A DNA stretch of 10,847 nucleotides from Muribaculaceae bacterium. GTDB taxonomy: Bacteria; Bacteroidota; Bacteroidia; Bacteroidales; Muribaculaceae. Shown here piece by piece: positions 7,426 to 10,847 of this stretch. Where the stretch lies: positions 1 through 10,847 of the forward strand of contig VSPM01000081.1 of assembly GCA_009775365.1 (NCBI GenBank), written 5' to 3'. The stretch's first letter is position 1; each line of letters starts with the position of its first letter. A program made the translations under genes and the position numbers. Under the pieces are notes generated by a model. It was given only the letters and a program-made list of their open reading frames with translations, had not been told where the DNA came from and made no database searches.

Positions 7426-8324
7426 TTTGATTCTTGACTGAGATTTTTAATACATTTTTTCAATGAGTCTGTCCAGTAGGGTACACGGGCATTGAAAGTG
7501 TCCTTGTACTTGGTTTTGTCGAGCACCGAGTAGGAGGGGCGCTTCACGGGGGAGGGGAACTCGTTGGAATGGCACGGCTGTATGTCGCACCCGGTGTTTC
7601 CGGCAAATTCGGCAATCATTTTTGTGAAGTCGTACCAAGAGCACACCCCCTCGTTTGAGTAATGGTATGTCCCCTCGTTTCCGTCCATTCTGCGGTTCTC
7701 TACAATGTCGAATATGGCGTCGGCGAGGTCTTGTGCATATGTAGGCGTCCCGGCCTGGTCGAACACCACTTTCAGTTCCGGTTTTGTAGAGGTAAGATTG
7801 AGCATGGTCTTGACGAAGTTCCTGCCATATTCGGAATACAGCCATGCGGTGCGGAATATCAGGGCCTTGACTCCCGATTTTTCAATCTGTTGCTCGCCGT
7901 GGAGTTTGGTAAGGCCGTACACACCGGTGGGTGTGCCCTTCTGGTCCTCGCGGCAGGGCACGTTGTAAGGCTCTTTGCCGAACACATAGTCGGTTGACAC
8001 ATGTATCAGCGTGCCGTTGTTCTCCTTGATGGCGTCTGCGAGGTTGCGCACGGCAGCGGCATTTAGGAGCTCGGCGAAATCGGCGTCAGTCTCGGCCTTG
8101 TCCACATTAGTGTATGCGGCACAGTTCACGATGACATTCACGTCATTTTCCCTGACCATTTTTTTGACGGCCTCGGCGTCGGTTATATCGAGGCGAGAGA
8201 TATGTATGCCGCCGGCGTCGAGGTCGGCCACATCTGTGAAGAAATAATTGTCGTTGGAATGTCTGGAGGCGTTGCGGAGGCAGTTTCCTAACTGCCCGTT
8301 AGCCCCGGTCACAAGTATGTTCAT
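7422..8324 (-). CDS. rfbD: dTDP-4-dehydrorhamnose reductase
   Basis: The 300-residue protein catalyses the last step of the pathway, reducing dTDP-4-keto-L-rhamnose with NAD(P)H to dTDP-L-rhamnose. The nucleotide-binding loop TGANGQLG is at 6-13, STDYVFG at 110-116 holds the catalytic threonine, and YGLTKLHGE (136-144) has the catalytic Y136 and K140. FRTAWLYSEYGRNFVKTML (157-175) and the nearby DQAGTPTYAQDLA are typical RmlD blocks. Length is normal for the family. It starts 18 bases after the toxin gene and has no promoter of its own that I can see, so its transcription must come from the toxin-antitoxin promoter or from further upstream. Confidence 0.96.
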   Translation of the reverse strand: MNILVTGANGQLGNCLRNASRHSNDNYFFTDVADLDAGGIHISRLDITDAEAVKKMVRENDVNVIVNCAAYTNVDKAETDADFAELLNAAAVRNLADAIKENNGTLIHVSTDYVFGKEPYNVPCREDQKGTPTGVYGLTKLHGEQQIEKSGVKALIFRTAWLYSEYGRNFVKTMLNLTSTKPELKVVFDQAGTPTYAQDLADAIFDIVENRRMDGNEGTYHYSNEGVCSWYDFTKMIAEFAGNTGCDIQPCHSNEFPSPVKRPSYSVLDKTKYKDTFNARVPYWTDSLKKCIKNLSQESK

Positions 8325-8342
8325 ATGTGAAGTTTGTGAGTT

Positions 8343-8618
8343 TCAGAATAAGTCGTAATGAGAGCCCGTGTCAAGGAGAAGGAGAATTAGTTCTTCGTCA
8401 TCCTGTTGCCAAACCAGCACCCAGTCACCTTGAATATGGCATTCCCAGCATCCGGCATAAGATCCGGAGAGCTTGTGCGGTCGGTATTGAGATGGTAATG
8501 CCATCCCATTTGCAAGAATAGCGATTACATCCTTAATCTTTTGAAGGTCAAGACCTCTTTTTGCGCATTTATCAAGTTTCTTTTGAAACTTCTTGGGAGT
8601 GATAATTTTATATTTCAT
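8343..8618 (-). CDS. YafQ/RelE-family mRNA interferase toxin
   Basis: This 91-residue protein is a type II toxin of the RelE superfamily, closest in pattern to YafQ, a ribosome-dependent endoribonuclease that cuts mRNA in the ribosomal A site. The residues known to matter in E. coli YafQ (H50, H63, D67, W68, H87, F91) have counterparts here: H48 in PHKLSG, H61, D65 and W66 in CHIQGDW, H87 in TGSH and the final F91. The toxin therefore looks intact and potentially active. Its ATG overlaps the antitoxin stop as ATGA, the usual order and coupling for such pairs. Its stop lies only 18 bases before rfbD. The gene is more AT-rich than the rfb genes around it, which may point to separate acquisition. 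Confidence 0.88.
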   Translation of the reverse strand: MKYKIITPKKFQKKLDKCAKRGLDLQKIKDVIAILANGMALPSQYRPHKLSGSYAGCWECHIQGDWVLVWQQDDEELILLLLDTGSHYDLF

Positions 8619-8818
8619 AGTCCCATGGCTTTGAAAAAGTCGTCTACAGAGTCATAGCGACAGACACGTCCTTGGCGAACGTCTTCAAGGGCTTCGTCGA
8701 GCGAGTTCCTGCGTTTTGTGGCAGCGGTGTCGATAGATACTCCTTTGAAAGCTTTGACAACTTTTTTCAAGGTCGGGAGAACCGACGGGTCGTCTATATT
8801 GAGAATCAATTGTGTCAT
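8615..8818 (-). CDS. Putative type II antitoxin, partner of YafQ-like toxin
   Basis: The 67-residue protein directly precedes and overlaps the toxin gene. It starts with a strand-like stretch (QLILNIDD, 3-10) and has a helix-prone middle. Its C-terminal block SLDEALEDVRQGRVCRYDSVDDFFKAMG (39-66) resembles the toxin-binding tails of Bacteroidales antitoxins (EDVxxGRV, then SVDDFF). I do not recognise a clear RelB/DinJ or Phd DNA-binding domain, so the family is uncertain; the role is inferred from position and tail. ATG 8818 is chosen because a TTG at 8836 lies within the predicted -7 element. Antitoxins of this kind normally bind and block the toxin and, with it, repress their own promoter. 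Confidence 0.75.
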   Translation of the reverse strand: MTQLILNIDDPSVLPTLKKVVKAFKGVSIDTAATKRRNSLDEALEDVRQGRVCRYDSVDDFFKAMGL

Positions 8819-8833
8819 AATAATCTGTTTTCG

Positions 8834-8865
8834 CAAATTTACAATTAATTATTCAATATAACAAC
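8834..8865 (-). promoter_or_regulatory. Promoter of the toxin-antitoxin module
   Basis: On the minus strand GTTG (8865-8862) and TAAATTTG (8841-8834) are 20 bp apart, a good Bacteroidetes -33/-7 pair. The predicted start, near 8828, leaves a leader of about 10 bases before the antitoxin ATG. A 6-bp inverted repeat, CAACAA (8862-8867) and TTGTTG (8879-8884) with an 11-base loop, overlaps the -33 element and could be an operator or a weak end signal for rfbC. With no terminator before rfbD, this promoter could also feed rfbD and rfbB. Confidence 0.6.
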
Positions 8866-8922
8866 AACCGGCGGAATTTTGTTGCCCGTGTTGTAATTGA
8901 GTTTGAGTGAATAGAATACATT

Positions 8923-9477
8923 TTAGTATTCAAACGGGGTGTCGAAGTCGGCGAGGAGAGGGTGACGTGTGTCTTTTTCGGAGAGGATTGCCTGCGCGAG
9001 GTCTATCTGCCAGTCGATTCCGAGTGTGGGGTCTAATATGGATATGCCTCCGTCGGCTTCGGGATGGTAGTAGTTGTCGCATTTATACTGGAACACGGCA
9101 GTGTCGGAGAGCACGGCGAAACCGTGGGCGAAGCCACGGGGGATGAAGAACTGGCGGTGGTTGTGCTCAGTGAGAAGGCATGACACATGCTTGCCGTATG
9201 TGGGCGAGCCTTTGCGAATGTCGACGGCCACGTCGAGCACTGACCCGCGCACGCATCTCACGAGTTTGGCCTGGGAGTAGGGGGGCCGCTGGAAGTGCAG
9301 GCCGCGCATCACTCCGCGTGAGGAGCATGACTCGTTGTCCTGAACGAAATCCACGGGGTATACCTCGCGGTCGAACACCGACTTGTTATAACTCTCAAAA
9401 AAGTAGCCGCGAGCATCTGTGAATACTCTCGGTTCGAGGATCATTACGCCCTCGATATCTGTTTTTATGACGTTCAT
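8923..9477 (-). CDS. rfbC: dTDP-4-dehydrorhamnose 3,5-epimerase
   Basis: The 184-residue cupin-type enzyme carries out step three of the pathway, epimerising dTDP-4-keto-6-deoxyglucose at C3 and C5. Family blocks are FTDARGYFFESYN (19-31), RGVMRGLHFQ (54-63) with the catalytic base H61, K71 in SQAKLVRC, FIPRGFAHGF (111-120), and Y131 in FQYKCDNYY, the position of the catalytic acid tyrosine. Length matches the usual 180-190 residues. It is followed by the toxin-antitoxin module 104 bases downstream rather than directly by rfbD, and preceded by a candidate small ORF ending 16 bases before its ATG. Confidence 0.96.
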   Translation of the reverse strand: MNVIKTDIEGVMILEPRVFTDARGYFFESYNKSVFDREVYPVDFVQDNESCSSRGVMRGLHFQRPPYSQAKLVRCVRGSVLDVAVDIRKGSPTYGKHVSCLLTEHNHRQFFIPRGFAHGFAVLSDTAVFQYKCDNYYHPEADGGISILDPTLGIDWQIDLAQAILSEKDTRHPLLADFDTPFEY

Positions 9478-9493
9478 ATCTTATTCAATAATT

Positions 9494-9595
9494 TTAGACC
9501 GGGGTTCCTGTTTGAGTCAGTAGCACGGGGCTAAGGTTAGAGCGCGCTTCAAAAGCACATTTTTTGAGATGTTGAATCAGACTGTCGATATCCAT
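9494..9595 (-). CDS. Candidate 33-residue small ORF upstream of rfbC
   Basis: An ATG at 9595 opens a 33-codon frame ending in TAA 16 bases before the rfbC ATG. The product begins MDIDSLIQHLKKCAFEAR, which could form an amphipathic helix, and ends in TQTGTPV. I do not recognise it. In its favour are a -7-like element 20 bases upstream and operon-like spacing to rfbC. It could be a leader peptide, a small protein, the truncated start of a lost gene, or chance. Confidence 0.35.
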   Translation of the reverse strand: MDIDSLIQHLKKCAFEARSNLSPVLLTQTGTPV

Positions 9596-9642
9596 TGTTT
9601 CAGATATTAGACCGCAAATCTACAAATAATTCCTGAAACAAT
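9594..9642. repeat. 10-bp inverted repeat flanking a -7 element
   Basis: ATTGTTTCAG (9594-9603) and CTGAAACAAT (9633-9642) are perfect reverse complements separated by 29 bp. The -7-like element at 9615-9622 lies between them, and one arm overlaps the ATG of the small ORF. The arrangement would suit a DNA-binding site. Because the distal arm lies upstream of the expected transcription start, an RNA hairpin is less likely. Confidence 0.5.
9615..9622 (-). promoter_or_regulatory. Possible -7 element for small ORF and rfbC
   Basis: TAGATTTG on the minus strand matches TAnnTTTG. The matching TTTG (9650-9647) is 24 bp away, longer than the usual 19-21, and nothing better stands at the expected place. 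It may be a weak or activator-dependent promoter giving rfbC a second start inside the operon. Confidence is low because only one element fits. Confidence 0.35.
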
Positions 9643-9724
9643 ATCACAAAACAGTAAAAACAATCCTTCGCACACCCTCAAAAATATAGTTGCCACGAAG
9701 GTCTGCCTTGCCGACCTCATCTGC

Positions 9725-9774
9725 TCCGGCACTTCGGTTAAAGAAACAAGCGTTCCGGCACTTTGGCTAAAAGA
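9725..9774. repeat. Imperfect direct repeat downstream of rfbA
   Basis: TCCGGCACTTCGGTTAAAGA (9725-9744) recurs as TCCGGCACTTTGGCTAAAAGA (9754-9774), 29 bp on, with two substitutions and one inserted base. A partial third copy, TCCGGTTAAAA (9781-9791), runs into the rfbA stop codon. No terminator for rfbA is evident here. I see no gene in the rest of 9596-9785. Confidence 0.5.
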
Positions 9775-9785
9775 TGGTTTTCCGG

Positions 9786-10694
9786 TTAAAAATCAAGGTT
9801 CGGGGAATCAGTGCGGCGCACCTCTTCAATAACCTTTATGAGATACTGCCCATACTGATTCTTTAGCATAGGTTTTGCAATTTCACGCATACGCTCCTCC
9901 GAGATCCATCCCTGACGGTAGGCAATCCCCTCGAGACATGCAATCTTAAGTCCCTGGCGTTTTTCAAGAACCTCTACATATATCGAAGCCTCCGCCAGCG
10001 AGTCGTGAGTGCCGGTGTCGAGCCATGCGAACCCGCGCGGCAGGGTCTGTACCTTCAGTTCGCCGTCTTTCAGAAACTCCTGGTTCACTGTGGTTATCTC
10101 CAGCTCGCCACGCGCCGAGGGTTTTATCTTTGCGGCCACGTCCACCACCTTGTTGGGGTAGAAATAAAGCCCGACCACGGCATAATTGCTCTTAGGGTGC
10201 TCCGGCTTCTCCTCTATTGACAGGCAGTTCCCCTGTTTGTCAAATTCAGCCACTCCGTAGCGCTCAGGGTCTTCCACCCAATAGCCGAACACTGTGGCCT
10301 TCTGCTCCTTCTCGGCAGTGAATACAGCGTCGCGAAGCACCTTTGAGAATCCTGCGCCGTGGAAGATATTGTCGCCGAGCACGAGGCATGCAGAGTCGTC
10401 GCCTATGAACTCCCTGCCGATTATGAACGCCTGCGCGAGCCCGTCGGGCGAGGGCTGCTCGGCATATGTGAACTTCACGCCATAGTCGGAGCCGTCGCCG
10501 AGAAGACGCTTGAAGCCCGGGAGATCCTGAGGTGTGGAGATAATGAGGATGTCGCGTATACCCGCCAGCATGAGCGTGGAAATCGGGTAATACACCATCG
10601 GCTTGTCATAGATTGGAAGCATCTGCTTCGACACGCCCTTTGTGATAGGGTAAAGACGGGTGCCGGATCCGCCGGCGAGAACGATTCCTTTCAT
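9786..10694 (-). CDS. rfbA: Glucose-1-phosphate thymidylyltransferase
   Basis: The 302-residue protein starts dTDP-L-rhamnose synthesis by joining glucose 1-phosphate and dTTP, releasing pyrophosphate. The signature LAGGSGTRLYP is at 6-16, SKQMLPIYDKPM (22-33) supplies the catalytic lysine region, EQPSPDGLAQAF (79-90) binds the base and sugar, and D108 in VLGDNIFHG holds the metal. EEKP and WLDTGTHDSL follow in the C-terminal half. The length is close to the 290-300 typical of RmlA, which is usually inhibited by dTDP-L-rhamnose. It is the first gene of the operon in the window. A leader of up to about 150 bases precedes it, with no convincing promoter that I can see. Confidence 0.97.
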   Translation of the reverse strand: MKGIVLAGGSGTRLYPITKGVSKQMLPIYDKPMVYYPISTLMLAGIRDILIISTPQDLPGFKRLLGDGSDYGVKFTYAEQPSPDGLAQAFIIGREFIGDDSACLVLGDNIFHGAGFSKVLRDAVFTAEKEQKATVFGYWVEDPERYGVAEFDKQGNCLSIEEKPEHPKSNYAVVGLYFYPNKVVDVAAKIKPSARGELEITTVNQEFLKDGELKVQTLPRGFAWLDTGTHDSLAEASIYVEVLEKRQGLKIACLEGIAYRQGWISEERMREIAKPMLKNQYGQYLIKVIEEVRRTDSPNLDF

Positions 10695-10728
10695 ATATTT
10701 AGAGAAATTTGAGATGACAGTTTCAGAC

Positions 10729-10770
10729 CATAGTTCCGTAGAACCATGAATTTAGGCCGGAGAGCTCCGG
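10729..10770 (-). other. Two hairpins in the putative rfbA leader
   Basis: On the minus strand, 10748-10729 folds as an 8-bp stem (one G-U pair) closed by C(UACG)G, the very stable UNCG tetraloop. Just upstream, 10770-10757 forms CCGGAG-CU-CUCCGG, a short GC-rich stem. No U-run follows either, so they do not look like terminators. They lie 35-76 bases before the rfbA ATG and could protect the message or control its expression if transcribed. The remainder of 10695-10847 shows nothing further that I can support. Confidence 0.45.
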
Positions 10771-10847
10771 AATTAAGAACGAACTATATTAAAATCCAAA
10801 TAAAATGAGGCAAAAATTACATCCACCTTAGATTATTTGAGAATAGT

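Noticed and set aside
6886..7437. Long open frame antisense to rfbB
   Set aside because: It mirrors the codon pattern of rfbB and resembles no family; the same holds for the frames antisense to the GT4, obg, rfbD and rfbA genes.
8819..8836. Antitoxin start at TTG 8836
   Set aside because: The codon lies within the predicted -7 element; the ATG at 8818 follows the promoter by a normal distance.
8337..8904. TGAGTTT at 8337-8343 and 8898-8904 as a target-site duplication around the toxin-antitoxin module
   Set aside because: A 7-bp match over this distance is expected by chance, and no transposase or terminal inverted repeats are seen.
8837..8922. Intrinsic terminator after rfbC
   Set aside because: The only hairpin, CAACAA with TTGTTG, is 6 bp and AT-rich with an 11-base loop, and overlaps the -33 element; too weak to call.
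9594..9642. Invertible promoter like those of Bacteroides capsule loci
   Set aside because: Inverted repeats flank a promoter-like element, but only 29 bp lie between them, probably too short for recombinase-driven inversion, and no recombinase gene is present.

Overview
The window looks like chromosomal DNA of a Bacteroidales bacterium; Muribaculaceae or a near relative is my best guess, made from recall rather than a search. The signs are three promoters of Bacteroides form (TTTG or TTG, about 20 bp, then TAnnTTTG), start codons without clear Shine-Dalgarno sequences, a GTPase Obg with a non-NKxD G4 motif, and an acyltransferase with the NHPLGGLDG motif.

Left half, plus strand (about 92-6127). 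A promoter precedes folA (dihydrofolate reductase), whose 3' end overlaps a GT4 glycosyltransferase. A second promoter, lying in a short array of TAnnTTTG-like decamers, starts a tightly packed series: a WYL-domain regulator, a CBS-CBS-nucleotidyltransferase that probably activates a sugar 1-phosphate, the ribosome-associated GTPase Obg, and a PlsC-like acyltransferase. Gaps are 34, 38 and 2 bases, so one transcript is likely. The half thus mixes housekeeping genes (folA, obg) with envelope or glycan genes.

Middle (6128-6291). The two halves converge on a perfect 36-bp palindrome. Its T-rich tail lies on the minus-strand side, so it best fits a terminator for the leftward operon.

Right half, minus strand (10694 down to 6292). 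This is a complete dTDP-L-rhamnose pathway in the order rfbA, rfbC, rfbD, rfbB. It is interrupted twice. Between rfbA and rfbC is a 308-base stretch with a candidate 33-codon small ORF, a -7-like element flanked by a 10-bp inverted repeat, and an imperfect direct repeat. Between rfbC and rfbD sits a two-gene antitoxin-toxin module with a YafQ-type toxin that keeps the catalytic residues. The module has its own good promoter, and its toxin ends 18 bases before rfbD with no visible terminator. Transcription of rfbD-rfbB may therefore depend partly on the toxin-antitoxin promoter.

I see no tRNA, rRNA, CRISPR array, insertion sequence or phage gene. No wholly new system is evident. The points most worth a second look are the toxin-antitoxin module inside the rhamnose operon, the small ORF with its flanking inverted repeat, and the decamer array in front of the WYL regulator.
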